The translations under genes were made by a program, and so were the position numbers. This document shows positions 1 to 12,255 of a stretch of DNA of 64,000 bases, one piece after another (positions within the stretch are counted from its first letter, which is position 1; the number at the start of each line of letters is the position of its first letter). The stretch is taken from contig NC_060062.1 of NCBI RefSeq assembly GCF_020283565.1, forward strand, positions 55,450,439-55,514,438, given 5' to 3'. A model generated the notes under the pieces. The model was given only the letters and a program-made list of their open reading frames with translations. It did no database searches and was not told where the DNA came from. Origin of the DNA: Trifolium pratense. Taxonomy: Eukaryota; Streptophyta; Magnoliopsida; Fabales; Fabaceae.

Positions 1-362
1 ATAGCATGTAATAGTGTCAATGTTTCGCCTTCCACTATGAAATAAAAAGGCTGCTGTCATTGAGTCAAGTCAGCCACAAAATATTCATTGGTATCACGAA
101 AGCAAAGACTCATAGAAGTAACATCGGACTCAACTACAAAGGCAGCATCAACATTACATTTTATTCATCCCACTCCTGATTTCTCCCACCGAACCGGCCT
201 AGGATCCTCAACAGGAATAACATTATGACGCTGCAGTTGGTGGACAGTAAATCACTCATTCCAGACGACGAACGCCATGCTTTTAACTTGGCTCGGGGAC
301 TAAATATTATCATTCCAGATCTTGTCATTTCGATTATGTCAAATACACCAAAATAATGATGC
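1..362 (-). pseudogene. LINE-type RNase H-like (RVT_3) fragment, decayed
   Basis: One reading frame on the minus strand runs without frameshift from about 362 to the window edge and resembles the C-terminal RNase H-like domain of plant non-LTR retrotransposons. Recognisable pieces are a C-I-stop-H-N-R-N-D stretch (family: W/C-x-I-W-x-x-R-N), IKCNVDAAFVVESDV (catalytic-type Asp in NVDAA), SLCFRDTNEYFV and VEGETLTLLHA. The frame holds five stops: TGA at 339-341, 252-254, 165-167 and 57-59, and TAG at 300-302. At least two TGA codons sit where the family has Trp, so they are probably TGG to TGA changes. The element continues beyond the left edge, so its full extent and the upstream reverse transcriptase are unknown. 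Identification rests on motif memory only. Confidence 0.7.
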
Positions 363-2152
363 AACCCGTCCTATCATTGTATTGTCCTTGTTTCTGATAA
401 GTTATTCCTACTAATTCACCACTTTTATTTGGTCATGATTGTGTTCTCAAAATATGAAGTGGACCAACGCCTTTATTATAGCTTAATAATTGGAATATTT
501 CTTTACACATAGAAGTTACTCCCAAACATGGCATTAAGTTGTGGAAGATAAAGATAAAATTGTTGGGATAGTGGGGAGAATATATGCAAAGTAGAATAGA
601 ATAATAACACAAAAGAGAAAACGACGACAAAGCACCATAACCATATTTTTACCACTTAATATCAAAAGTACAAGTGTCCTAACAAATAGATTCGAAGTTA
701 ATTTAGGCAAAATATTTTTTCTATGAACATTGTGATTCCACGTATCACAAGTAATGAACACATTTTTCTTTATTTTAAAAAAAAAAATATATTGTTTAAT
801 TTATGCATAGTAGATAGCCCAAGTTATGCATTTAATTCAAAAAGTACTAAAATTTCTTGCGTAACTCAACTTCTTTTGTGTCTGGTATAACTAACTTGAC
901 GGCTAAATCAGCTCCACACATAGCACAATGCAAGCAATTAATGAAGTTCTTGATCTATAAGGATTTTATTTCACAATTCATGAATGTCTTGTACTCAAAG
1001 CAATTTAATATAGTTTAATAGTAATGGAACATAAATCAAGTGATTGTACATTATTTAAAGTTAAATTCGAATTATCATAAAAAAAGAAGTTAAAGTCTAA
1101 TCATTAGATTTTAGATTCTGGTAGTTAATGAGTTCAGCTCTTTAGGATAAATACTAGTTCGAAAGAATTCGGATACAATTTTCGATATAAGCAATTTTTA
1201 GTTAGGCTTGACGTATCTTGCAGCCAAATTCCGAACTATCAAGGTTCACTTCTCCTAAAAATCAGAATTATTTTTTTTATAATCTTAAAAATCATAGAGT
1301 TAATAATATAAAAAATAAGTTAAAGTTGAATAGAAGCAAACTATTTTGAGTTTTATTTTTTTTTGGAAACAATCATTTATTCTAATTAAATATAAACTTT
1401 AACTAAAAGATTTATTGATTAAATTTTATTTATTTTTAGGTTGAATTTTAAATCATGAAAAAAAAATAGAAGTGGGACTTAAAAATTAATAAAGGGAAAA
1501 TCATTGATCATTTTAATAAATTTCCCAACCAACACCAACACACCAAAGTACACAAGAACACACCTCCTTTATTAGTCAACAAAACATTTCTAAGTTCTAA
1601 CCAACAAAGATAAAACTAGTGAATATATAAAGCTATGAACAGAAAAAGAAAAAGTACTATTATGGAAAAGAAAAGTTAAATAGAGATCCCATTTTCCTTT
1701 TCTTTGCTTTGCTTTCCATCTAAGCCTATGACCCCTTTCTCAAGTTTTCTATTCCCTTCATATAAACTTGTCTTCTTGCAAGTTTTTTGTGCCTTCTAAT
1801 CATTGTTTTGACATGAAACTTTTTCTTACACTAATTTTCATTACATAGTGTAATATATATGTCTTGTGTATATTTACTTTATTTTTAAGAGCTTCTTTCA
1901 ACTTCCTCAAAAAAGAAAATTCATTTCCTTTAGTAGGAAAACACAAACACATGATTCTAAGATTGTTCATGGATTAGTATTTATAGCAAGGTTTCTACAA
2001 AGAGTTAAAAACTGCTATCTAGATCGCGACATCAATTTTTTTTTATGTCTGCACCGTTTGGCGACTAACTCCCAACATGTGTATTTAACTGCGATTCTCT
2101 GCAATATCAAGAATCACAACGCGACTTCGATTTAAAACCTTCTAGTATCTCC
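363..2152. other. Intergenic, upstream of the RING-H2 gene
   Basis: AT-rich sequence with many A and T runs. I see no coding exon. A TATA-like string (TATATAA) lies at about 1624-1630, but it is roughly 520 bases before the start codon and is only a candidate. The short open frame starting at 1866 has no family resemblance and is probably chance. Confidence 0.6.
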
Positions 2153-3226
2153 ATGGCTCGTCCCGATTATCCGACAACATGGATTCCTTACATAAATAGC
2201 AAAGATTGTTCTCAAGGATTTTGTAGCATGTATTGTCCACAATGGTGCTACATAGTTTATGCTCCTCCACCACCACCAACTTTTCAATACCCTGATGATG
2301 ATTCAAAACCATATTTTTCTCCTCTTGTTATTGCAATCATGGGAATTTTAGCCACAGCTTTCTTACTAATCACTTACTACACTCTAATAACCAAATACTG
2401 TGGTCATAGAGAATCTTCACAAAGAAACAGCACTGACCAAGTTGATGAAATCCAACAAAATCGCCGCGAAAATTGTCAAGTTTCAACCTTTGGTTTAGAT
2501 GATGCTCAAATAAAATCCATTGCAGTTTTTAAGTACAAAAAAGGCGACACTTTTTTCGCTGGTACTGTCACTGATTGTTCTGTTTGTTTAAGTGAATTTC
2601 AAGATGATGAAAGTGTTAGACTTTTACCAATGTGTAACCATGTTTTTCATCTTCCTTGTATCGATACGTGGCTTAAATCCAACTCTTCGTGTCCTCTATG
2701 TCGTTCGAACATACTCACTTTGAATGCTTCAACACTTCAAGCTCCAATTCCAGCTACAGTTATAGAACTTCCTTCAAGAAATGAAATTTTATTAGAAAGT
2801 GAACAAATACTTGTGGAAGAAGCAACGATTCATCATGATAGAGTTGATTCGAAGATACCTTCATTACGCGCTTATAGTGATTTATGTAATTTACAAGGAA
2901 GAGAAAGAATAATTGAAATTAGAGATGAAGTTTGTGAATCCATTGGAAGATCAGTTTCTATGGATCATTCATTTCAAAATGGTTTTTCAATAAGTGATGT
3001 GTTGAATATGAATGAAGATGAAGATTCTGATGAAGAAGGTTGTTCAATGGATGCTTGTTCATCAAAGAGATTACAAGGACAAAGTAGTAATTATAAGTCA
3101 AGGTACAAAAAAAGGATGTTGCATTGTGTTATGAGTCCAATTGCAATGAAGAGATCATTTTCTAATGGTAGATTTTCACTTAGTAAAATTGATAGAGGAA
3201 AAAGGCAGGGAATTTTGCCTGTTTGA
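2153..3226 (+). CDS. RING-H2 finger protein, ATL family (E3 ubiquitin ligase)
   Basis: Intronless gene for a 357-residue protein of the Arabidopsis Toxicos en Levadura (ATL) type, predicted to transfer ubiquitin from an E2 enzyme to substrates at a membrane. The order is typical: a short Cys/Pro-rich N terminus, one membrane segment (about residues 55-80), a GLD motif (FGLDDAQIKSI, about 113-123), then a RING-H2 finger (about 143-184). The finger starts CSVCLSEF, carries CNHVFHLPCIDTW and ends with SCPLCRS; the two metal-binding His residues in the centre define the H2 type, and the conserved Trp lies three residues after the sixth ligand. The C-terminal half is acidic and Ser-rich with no domain I recognise. 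The ATG sits in CCATGGC, a favourable context. Overall it looks closest to the ATL51/52 group, which I infer from memory. Substrate unknown. Confidence 0.93.
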   Translation: MARPDYPTTWIPYINSKDCSQGFCSMYCPQWCYIVYAPPPPPTFQYPDDDSKPYFSPLVIAIMGILATAFLLITYYTLITKYCGHRESSQRNSTDQVDEIQQNRRENCQVSTFGLDDAQIKSIAVFKYKKGDTFFAGTVTDCSVCLSEFQDDESVRLLPMCNHVFHLPCIDTWLKSNSSCPLCRSNILTLNASTLQAPIPATVIELPSRNEILLESEQILVEEATIHHDRVDSKIPSLRAYSDLCNLQGRERIIEIRDEVCESIGRSVSMDHSFQNGFSISDVLNMNEDEDSDEEGCSMDACSSKRLQGQSSNYKSRYKKRMLHCVMSPIAMKRSFSNGRFSLSKIDRGKRQGILPV

Positions 3227-4319
3227 GATTTTTTTTTGTTTATTTTTATGCTTTGATCATATGATTAAGATGAGATAGACCCATTTTTTGTGTTAAGAAT
3301 TAAGATGGTATAAGTGTCATGTTACTAATTTATTTTTTGTATTATTCTTCAAAAAAAAATTATTTTTATGATTAAGGATTCGTTTGATCCGTAAAGTGTA
3401 TGTACTGAACAGAACAGAAATGTTGTATTGTCTTGTCAAATCTCTTATTTTTTTAGTGGATCAAACATACCTTAAGTGTTAGTTTTACGAGCGGGTCATT
3501 TTTTTTCTTATTTGTAAATGTTGCAATTAGGATCCCTTAATTAATTAATTATGTAATCTAATCAAATTTAGAAGTAATGGGATAAAAATTCTCTGCAGTA
3601 TCCTGACTTTACTTACTCAACATATGGTTGACCATAAGATCAAGATTGGATGGGTTGAATTTCAAGTTCGGTATTTTCAATTTAGAAAAAATTAAAATGT
3701 GCAATGTATTAAGTCTTCGATCCAAATCTAAAAGTCACCAATGCCTTAAGTGCGTGAATACAAAGATATCTCAATTGAGAGAATTCATTTTTGAATTAAG
3801 AATTTCACATTTTTCTTGGTAAACGGGAAATCCATTAACCATCTGATCATGATTTTGTGGATGTTTATATTTAGAAATAGAGTGAATAAGTCTCTTGAAA
3901 GAAGCAACTCAAAACAAAATATTGAAACGGAAAGAATAAAACAAATGAGGTTACTCGTAATTTTTTCCGATATTAAGACAAATATAACTATATAAACAAT
4001 CACAAAAGTTGGTTGCTTAGTTAATTAGTTAGTTGGTTGGCAATCAAATCAACTATTTAAGAATTAAGAACTACTCATATCAAATACTTCATCGTTAAGG
4101 AAAAGGAAGTATTTGTAAGCACAACCTAAAATATTGTAGCATCACCGTTTATTGCTTAATACATTAAAAATGTATTGGCTTGTGTATTAAGATTTGAGTT
4201 GAAGAAACATAAAGAAAGATATAAAATTATATGAAGTTAATTATGAGTTGCTTATATTCAATTATGATTGGAGTAATTAAATCTAGTTGAGTTGCTTGTG
4301 TATTGCTTGAATGAAAAAA

Positions 4320-4560
4320 TTTCTTCCCTATTTCTTTTATCCCTTTGAAATTCCATTTTTTCTATGCGAAAAAAGTTCAAAAATGTATTTTCTGAACTTT
4401 TTTAGCCGTTGAAAATAATATTTTATACTAAAAAAAATTCGAAAAATATTTTCCAAACTTTTTATACATGGCAAAAATAAAATTTTAAGGGGGATAAAAG
4501 AAATATGGGGGTGGGGGAGAGAGAATTTTTCTGCCCGAATGATATATGATATTTTGGGCC
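4320..4560. mobile_element. Foldback MITE-like element, copy A
   Basis: The left end reads GAAAAAATTTCTTCCC and the right end GGGGGAGAGAGAATTTTTC, which are imperfect inverted repeats. The interior repeats GAAAAA/TTTTTC blocks. A related copy lies at about 30540-30795 with the same end types, and a possible third fragment at 41290-41345. I did not find a clean target-site duplication, so the class is open. Confidence 0.45.
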
Positions 4561-4699
4561 CATAAAAACTTTAGTTAGTAACTCCTGCCATTAAAGATAC
4601 TCTCCTAGTGATGGACTTTATAATATGTTTGACATTTTCTTTTTTCTTCCCTGTGACATTCAACCGTCCCTTGGCATTCTAAATTTACTTCTTTCACTA

Positions 4700-5160
4700 C
4701 TTAGAAAACAATGATCGGATGCTACACTATGAATAGTGTTCGCATGCCACATAGCGAACTGGTCGACAGATGAAAAAAATGATCTTCCATGTAGTCAAAA
4801 GTGAATGATACGTGGTCAAATATGATTGATCATGTGTATGATTGTGCCATAGCTCCGACCAATAATAATTTATTTTGATTTCTATAAATAGGCACCATAT
4901 GTGCCATTTATTTTACTCATTCTCCCCCATTCTCTCATTCTTATTTTTATTTACTTTATTTGTTGTGTTTATTTTTCTTAGTTTCCGGTAAACGGTCGCA
5001 TAGTTTATCGTCAGTTACTCATAACACTTTCGCCGGTGTTATTTTGTCACCATGGTTGGGAGCGATATGGTAATCGACGAGGAACTTTTAATTGGGAACG
5101 ATATGAGTAACCGAAACATGTCCTACCAAGTTTAGGTCCTACCAAGCTTACAATTGGGAC
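4700..5160 (+). promoter_or_regulatory. Promoter-like dispersed repeat, copy A
   Basis: Contains a strong TATA-like string (TCTATAAATAGG, near 4881-4892) followed by a T-rich leader and a palindromic segment built from TTACTCATA and GGGAGCGATATGG. A related block near 30850-31130 shares TGAATAGTGTTC, a TCTATAAA box and the GATTACTCATATCGCTCCC segment. I cannot tell whether it is an LTR remnant, a transcribed non-coding gene or a decayed pararetroviral promoter. No long frame follows it. Confidence 0.35.
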
Positions 5161-6029
5161 ACAAATGAGGATGTCCGATGCACAAATGGAACTGTCCTAT
5201 CCTGCAAAAGTGTTTGGTGGTAGTCACAAGGTGGGGCTAACTAATGTATTTTTTCTCTCTAAGCCCAGGTTTACTTTTACCCCAAGCCCATATTTACTTT
5301 ATCCCCAATTGGGGTTTATTGGTGTATTTTTTCTGTCTAATGTAATTTTATTTGTGGTTGTAATGAAAATCAATAAAATTGTTGTCTTTGAAATTTTAGT
5401 GCAATGTCTTTCCTGTTTTCTCTGCTATTCTGTAACAGACAGGTTCACTATATAGAAAGCGAACTCCTTGATCCATTCACGTCTTAGAAAGTGAACCTTG
5501 TACTTGTTCGCTTTCTAGACAGCGAACACCACACATACCAGAACACAGTTTGTTGTTTTGGTATTTTTTTTTCACTATACATGTTGCTCATATCTTAATA
5601 ATATACAAACCCAAACCCATGTTAGGGAAATTTTGCTTATTTGTCCACCTCTAACCACATTCTTGCCAAATCATCATCAAATAATATTATTTCCATTCCA
5701 TATTTAGTTTTATTGCCATGTTGGATGCATGAGTTGGATGCAAATTCAAACTTTGAAGAAAATAAAAGAGTGACTTTTGTCTTTGCCAATTCAAATAATA
5801 AATTTTTACCATTTTAAACTTAAGAGTAGTCCAACTTGGTTGCTTGAGTTGGAAGTAAAATTTAAATGTTTGAATTTCCCCCCCTTCTTTTGGCTAAAGA
5901 TGCAAACATGGGCCTTCCACTTAACATGTATATCCGGCCCACCACATGGTCTTTCTCTTTTGGCAACAAAAAAAAATGGTAAACCCTCACAAGAATCCAA
6001 AGAAACAAAGCACACGTGATACACAATTT

Positions 6030-8700
6030 GGGCAACCTCTCCCCTTCACGCCCACTGTTCCAGAATTTCTCCTCCCAAATCATACAAAGATCTGAACCAT
6101 GAAGAAGAAGCCAAAATCCCTCCTCTGCACCCATTAACCAAAGCGCTCAAACCTGTCACTTTCTCAAAACCTCTTCTCCCAATTTTTCCCCAAATCGTGA
6201 TTACCAACACAGAGGTTCCAGGCTGGAATACAAGAGTTGTGGTATGTACATTTGAATTTTGAATTTGAATTTCCCCCCTTCAGTTTTAGGGTTAATATTT
6301 TAATCTGATTTGAGTAGTAGTATATAAGTGATGCTTTGGGTTTCATTTGTTTCATCTGTCTATGTTTTCAGTTTTGATTTTGATTTCTTTTTTGATGTTT
6401 TGTTGTTTTTTTTTAAAACGCAGAGATTTTGTTGAATTCAAAGTTGGATCCTTTATTGCTGGAGAAAAGCAGACAAACAGAGGTAAGAGATTAATAATTT
6501 TTAAAAATAAGAACAAAGAAAGATGAAACAGACACACCCTTTTTCTTCTTCGGTTTTGTTTGTTCTCTAATTGATGATGCACCTCAAATGTTGTTTTATA
6601 CATAGCTTATTTTATCAATATGTTAATATCTGGTTTTGTATGGTAACAAGTTTTAAGCATCAAGTATGAAAGAGTTCAAATAAATGATGTTGGAGAGTCG
6701 ATCAAATTGAAGGTATAATCATGGCTTCAAACTGGTTTTGTATGGTAACACTGTTTGGAGACTACCTTTAATAGTTTACATTTTTAGTTAAAACTATATT
6801 TAATTCTCACATTGGCATAAGAATGTTTTAGTTGAAACTGTAAAAACTTTTTATAAAGTTTGGTTTGATGGAAGGTTTTTTGAATGTTTTAGTTGTTTTT
6901 AGTTTCATTGTTCTGTTTATAAGCTCAAGAAACTTTCATATTTGGATATATGTTTCTTGATTAAAGGTTTATGAAAGAATCCCACATGAACAAGACAATG
7001 GTTGTTCTAAAGGCTCTTAAGTAATATGCTCACTTTATTAAAAAGGAACTAAATATGTATCTATTCATACAATTTCAAAGCTCCATTTTGGTTATAGAAC
7101 TTCCAATTATTCGAGATAGCACAATAATATGCATGTAGAAGATTATCTATTTATTTCCAAGAAACTAATAAGTGTTCACCGTAGAATGCATATTTAAACC
7201 TCTCTCTCAAATGAGTGTTCACTGCAGAACGAACTAATTAATCCTTTACTTATGATTGTTAGTGTTACAGGTTCATTTTTATATTTTTTTATTTATTTTT
7301 GAGTTTTGTTTGCCCTTTAATCAGAGGAGCACCACAAGTTTTGAGAGATGCAGTGGTTTTTATAATTTCACCATAATGTAAAGAGAAACACTAATATCAC
7401 GATGGTCCTATTAGATATATTATATCATGCGTCATAATTCAATTTTAAGTCATTTTCATGTCTTACTTGAATATTTTTTGTGTGACTCTTTTATTAATCG
7501 GCGATGTGTGACACTTTGCAGGTCTGCTTTAATTACAAGCTACAAATAGTGGCTCATGGATTCCTTTTCATTCACTGGATTTGTAGTGTTTCATTGGAAT
7601 AGTCTTGGCCAAAGTTTTACTGTTCTTATTTTTGAAACCGTTTATTAGTTTGAGTAAGATTCTTAATTTGTTTGTGTTCTATCGGATTTTAAACTTTTCT
7701 GCTATATATTGAGTTTTTTTTTTTCATTCATGTTTTCATTGAATAATTGGGTGTAATGTTACCCAGAAAATCCTAAGTACTTTGATGGTATCTCAATTTA
7801 GAAGCATTGTTATACTTTAATACCAAAAATAGAGTCATGCACTTACCATTGGCAGGACAAGGGATACTGGAATATATAAATTTTTTGTTGGTATATTTCA
7901 ATTTGATTGCTGCGTTCAATAAATAAATATAAGTGTTAGTGTCCATTAATATAACTTGATTCCTTACTATAGCGAGAGTTAGTGAGGTGCATAGCTTGAT
8001 TGTATTTGAAAACTCCTCATTAGATGGATTTAATTTTTTGATTGTGAAAGTGAGCACTTAAGTGTTTGTGAGGAAATGTTTCAATATGAAAAATTAATGG
8101 CTTTGTGGTCTTATTTTATATGAAATATATCTACAAATTTCATGATATGTATTAGTCTTTTTATGTATTAATCTCAAACATTATGTTCTAATATTTCTCA
8201 GATTTTTGTTTTGTTATCAATTTACTGATTGATAAAATTTTCTGCAGAGGTTGAAGTTGGATTTTGAGCTTATAGCTTGCTAACCGAAGACTAGATCATG
8301 ATACTATCAAACAATAATGACTATAGGCAAGATATATAGAGTAGGAGCAGCTTGCATATTTGTTATAGATAGATGCATCTTTCAATATAAGAGACTTTTC
8401 TTGGTTAATCGATGTTAGGAAGAATCTCAATGCTAGCTAATGGCAATCTATCATAATCCATTTACTTGATATTTCATTGTTATTCAAGTGCATTGAAACT
8501 TTTTTAGCCATATGATCTACTTTTGATCGTTTTATATATGATTTGTAGCATAACTAAAATTGTTAATAGCTATGTAAATTCAAAAAACACGGGGTGCACC
8601 GAAAGGGTTATGTCTATGCGTATATCAACTTTGTAAATATTATAGAATGATTGTGTTATGTATCTTTATTATAATTAAGTTCCAATTGTTATATTTAGAA
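6030..8700 (+). ncRNA. Candidate spliced non-coding transcript
   Basis: The stretch 6020-6240 is less AT-biased than its surroundings and looks like a 5' leader; a G-box core CACGTG lies at 6013-6018. Consensus splice sites follow in order: donor GTATGT after 6241, acceptor ACGCAG before 6424, donor GTAAGA after 6482, acceptor TTTGCAG before 7522 and acceptor TCTGCAG before 8248. This would give an exon at 6424-6482, another starting at 7522 and a last exon from 8248. No long frame links them. The first ATG (6099) encodes only 12 codons. It could be a long non-coding RNA, a short-peptide transcript or chance splice sites. Confidence 0.25.
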
Positions 8701-8788
8701 AAAACAGGGGGAGCGTCCCATAAGGGTTATTTTATGATGTAGTTGTATTATGTGAATTAACATATGTCTAAATTTGTTATTGAAGTAC

Positions 8789-8790
<2 letters not shown>

Positions 8791-8828
<38 letters not shown>
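8791..8828. repeat. (TA)n microsatellite
   Basis: About 19 uninterrupted TA units. Confidence 0.95.
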
Positions 8829-8831
<3 letters not shown>

Positions 8832-8882
8832 GAATCATATAAATGAATTGTTATCTGGGCACCCTTTGCGGTGCACGTGTAT

Positions 8883-8990
8883 AAATACGGCTAATTGTCC
8901 CCATGAGCTTAGATCGGTTGGTAGGGACATCGCACTATTTGTGCAGGAGATCGAGTTTCTAACCACCAGACAAAAAAAATACGGCTAATT
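8883..8990 (+). mobile_element. Short SINE with 14-bp target-site duplication
   Basis: The 14-bp direct repeat AAATACGGCTAATT occurs at 8883-8896 and 8977-8990. Between them, 8897-8976 begins GTCCCCATGAGCTTAG, carries a tRNA-like A-box region (GATCGGTTGGTAGGGACAT) and a degenerate B-box region (GAGATCGAGTTTC), and ends in an A-rich tail. This is the layout of a tRNA-derived plant SINE, here short (80 bp) and probably 3'-truncated compared with full members. The exact duplication shows a target-primed insertion. Confidence 0.8.
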
Positions 8991-9055
8991 TAATATGATT
9001 AAGAATTGTCATTCTCATCCACACAACTATTTATTGTATTAGCATGCTATATACA

Positions 9056-9300
9056 TATATATATGGATCAAATTACACCGGTGTAACATTTGAGTAATGT
9101 TACACCGCTCAGTAACGCTTTAACGAATACAAAATTTACTGTTTGATTGAATGTTTATATTGTATAGATCATCTATGTTAAGTTTTATAAAAATCTAAAA
9201 TCGTTTGATATGTTTTTGAGATAGGTCAAGATTGACGGTATTCAATAAAAACACATAAACCATTAATCTTCATCGGTCTCAATATCCGATAATTAGTTTT
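9056..9300. mobile_element. Truncated foldback element, relative of the one at 32020-32400
   Basis: Shares a long diverged stretch with the left half of the element at 32020-32400, including AAATTTACTGTTTGATTGAA, a following TTTATATTGTA.AGATCAT block and GTTTGATATGTTTTTGAGA. The matching right arm is missing, so this copy is broken. It is followed by a short segment resembling the ends of the element at 53383-53966. Confidence 0.55.
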
Positions 9301-9489
9301 AATCAGAACCATCTATTTTAATCTAATGGTTGATAAATATTTTCTCATCATTCTCATATATACATACATACCATTCTCATATGATATGCCCCCATATATA
9401 TATATTTTGAATTTCGTGATATTAAGGTATATTTTACGGATACTATTTATCGGATATTTATTATACAAAATTACTACAAGACGGTGTTT

Positions 9490-9519
9490 CCCGTGCGTTA
9501 GCACGGGCACTAGAACTAG
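9490..9519 (+). mobile_element. Helitron 3' terminus
   Basis: A perfect hairpin CCCGTGCGTTAGCACGGG (9490-9507; 7-bp stem, GTTA loop) is followed after eight bases by CTAG and then T. Plant Helitrons end in a short hairpin about 10 bases before CTRR and insert at AT. I could not place the 5' end. Confidence 0.65.
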
Positions 9520-9520
9520 T

Positions 9521-12255
9521 TATATATATATATATATATTAACTTGACTAGTTATTTACATTTTGGACTGTAACAATTCTTAAAAAAAGATTAATTTATT
9601 AATTATATTAGTTATTTATGATATTAAAAGCCATTAAGTTTTTAAATAAAGTTAAACGACTAATTGGATTTCTATTTAGAAATTAATTTATTAATTGGAT
9701 ATGAGTTCAAATGGGTGGATGTCAGAATGAACTATTTCAAAATAATGGGTCATCACCCTATATATAGGTTATGGTCCCCAATATAGCGTATGTAAGCAAA
9801 CACTTTCAATTCTCCTCATCTAAAGAGAAACCAGACATTAGGGTACTGATTGAGGAAGAACCATAGAAACCGTCAAACCTTTTGAGTTTCAGGATTACTG
9901 CCAAAAGACTATTCTTATGAATCCAGATATTTGTAAAGATCAATTTATTGATCCTATAATTTTATACATGTTTATAATTATTTGGTAACCGATCCTAGAA
10001 TTTTATACATGTAGTATAATTATTTGGTTTCTGGACTAAGCTTATGTTATAATATGTTAAAGCATAAAGCATGTATATGTTTGTTATTGATTGAATTCTA
10101 ACATAAAAACTTTTGAGCATTTTTTTGTCATCTCATGTTGAGAGTTTTTAAAACTTGATGAAAACGAAAAAAAAAATTATTTTAAACCAATGTATTGTAA
10201 AGAAAATTTCAACACCTTAACAAAATGATGGTTAAATGGATGGTGAATATATGTGGACAAACCCATTTAATATATACCTATAGTTTTTTTTGTCATTTTC
10301 TGTTTGTCTAGGAACACAAAGTTAGTTTGACTTTTTTTTTTCTTCGATTCATGTACTATTTTTATTTTAATTAACCTCATCAGTCAAAAACTATTCATTC
10401 ATAATGATATTTTACATCGCTTTCATTTAAAGAAAAGTATGGATTAATTAAACCCGGGTTTATAGCTTTGCTTTTGTTCTCAAAAAATGAAAACAACAAT
10501 TTAACTTAGTTTATATATCAATGTTCCCTCTAATTAGTGTTTGTAATAATGGTAACAACTGATAGCAACCCCAAGTAAATCCAAAATGTTGTCTTTAAAA
10601 TTTGTAAGTCCTTATGGCCCCCCAATTCATTAAGCAAGGACAAATTTTGCTTATATTATCTAGCTGCAAAAATCATACCACATCTTACAAATTTTACTAT
10701 CTCTATCTATAACCAAAAAAGAACAAAAAATTTAAATGTAGCCACAGCAAAACAACATGGTCTAATTTTGTTTTGTTTTACCTATATATAATATAATAAT
10801 ATAATAAAAGACAAGTCTTTCATAGGTATATTTTTTTAAAAAAAAGTCTTCCATAGGTGTGATTAGTCGCTGATGATTCTGTTTAAAGTTATTATATATG
10901 TCAAGTTTCCTACCAAAATAAATCTAAAAGTACATAGTTAATTTGAAATATTGAGTACTTGATCTACAGTTGATTGATGACGACTTAGTTGGACGGGGAC
11001 TGAAGGTAGACGCTACTTCATAAGAGGTGGTATATTTGTAAGGACTAAACATTCAAGCAAGAGATGATTTTAGGAGAATCAAAAACTTTAACATACTTTG
11101 TATTCTGACTGTTTTATCTGTTATATATATATATTTATCTATTTGCCACTCAAAAAAAAAAAAACTTTAACAAGAATTAGAGAGCATATAACTTTCGTCG
11201 ATGGATTGAAGACGTCATATAGGTAAAGTGCAGGGAGCATTAGGCCCTGATAAATATATTTGATGTTTGTATCTTGGCATGATTCGTGAATTAGCGTCTG
11301 ATTAATTAATGCAATCAAAATGCAGTGATTCGATCACGAATAATTGTTTGGTGTGTCGTTGGGAACACAATATAGTTCTTGTAGATTGAGGATCTACGCT
11401 AATTAACCGACCACCAACTCAAGTCCAAAACATTTGATTTACTAAGTAAAATTTATCTTTCATTTAAAATATGATCGACAATTTCTTTTAAAATTATCAT
11501 GTAAAGATACGGAGTTTTAATTTTGTGACTACTTATTTAAAAGAAGTTCAACTCGATCTTATCATTTTAACTAATTTATTGTTGGTTCAACAATTGACTC
11601 TTACATATACATATACATATCTAAGTTAAATAACTTCACAAATTTTCAATATATATAACAAAATACACATATAACATATGTTCTAATATCATGCATTTTC
11701 TTTTATATATAATAGTTATAATATCAAGATTTCAAATTTTGCTTCTAACTTCAAACAAAATATATGAGAGATGTTCATTTATGTTTAATTAAATATCTTT
11801 TTTTTTCATCAATACAAATTCATTATTAATTATTTCAATAAAAAAAATATACTAAAGATATATTTTATACTAAAATATACTAAATAAAATACCCTAAAAT
11901 ATATTTCAAAAACAAAACAAAATGATTAGTACCCTTTGTTGCAAAATGACCTTCATATTGGGCCATTGAAATGAACAATACAAGTTAAACTGCAAGCAAT
12001 ATCAACTATGTCAGCTTTTTTTTTCCCATTAGGTTTCAACCCTATAATTTTATCGAATTTTTGTAGCAACCAAATTAAGCATAATTAACAGCTACTATAG
12101 TTAACATTAAATACATCAACTCACCAAACTAACAAAAAAAAAATATTAAGGAAAAAAAAACTCAAGCCATCCTCAAATATTATTTTTGTTCCCCTCTCTC
12201 TAAATGCTAGTTGAGGGTTAATTTGGTCACTTCACAGAAATCATGCACCCTCAGA
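9521..12255. other. Intergenic, no gene seen
   Basis: AT-rich spacer between the Helitron end and the bHLH gene. It contains A/T runs and short TA tracts (for example 11121-11130) but no open frame with recognisable coding content. Confidence 0.55.

Larger units (their letters stand above)
3227..6020. other. Intergenic, repeat-bearing, no coding gene seen
   Basis: AT-rich region after the RING gene. It holds a foldback element (about 4320-4560) and a promoter-like dispersed repeat (about 4700-5160), described separately. The open frames at 3628 and 5165 show no recognisable domain. A plausible poly(A) signal (AATAAAA) lies near 5371, downstream of the promoter-like repeat. Confidence 0.5.

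Noticed and set aside
5165..5455. 96-codon plus-strand frame
   Set aside because: No recognised domain; lies in the promoter-like dispersed repeat and has compositional bias.
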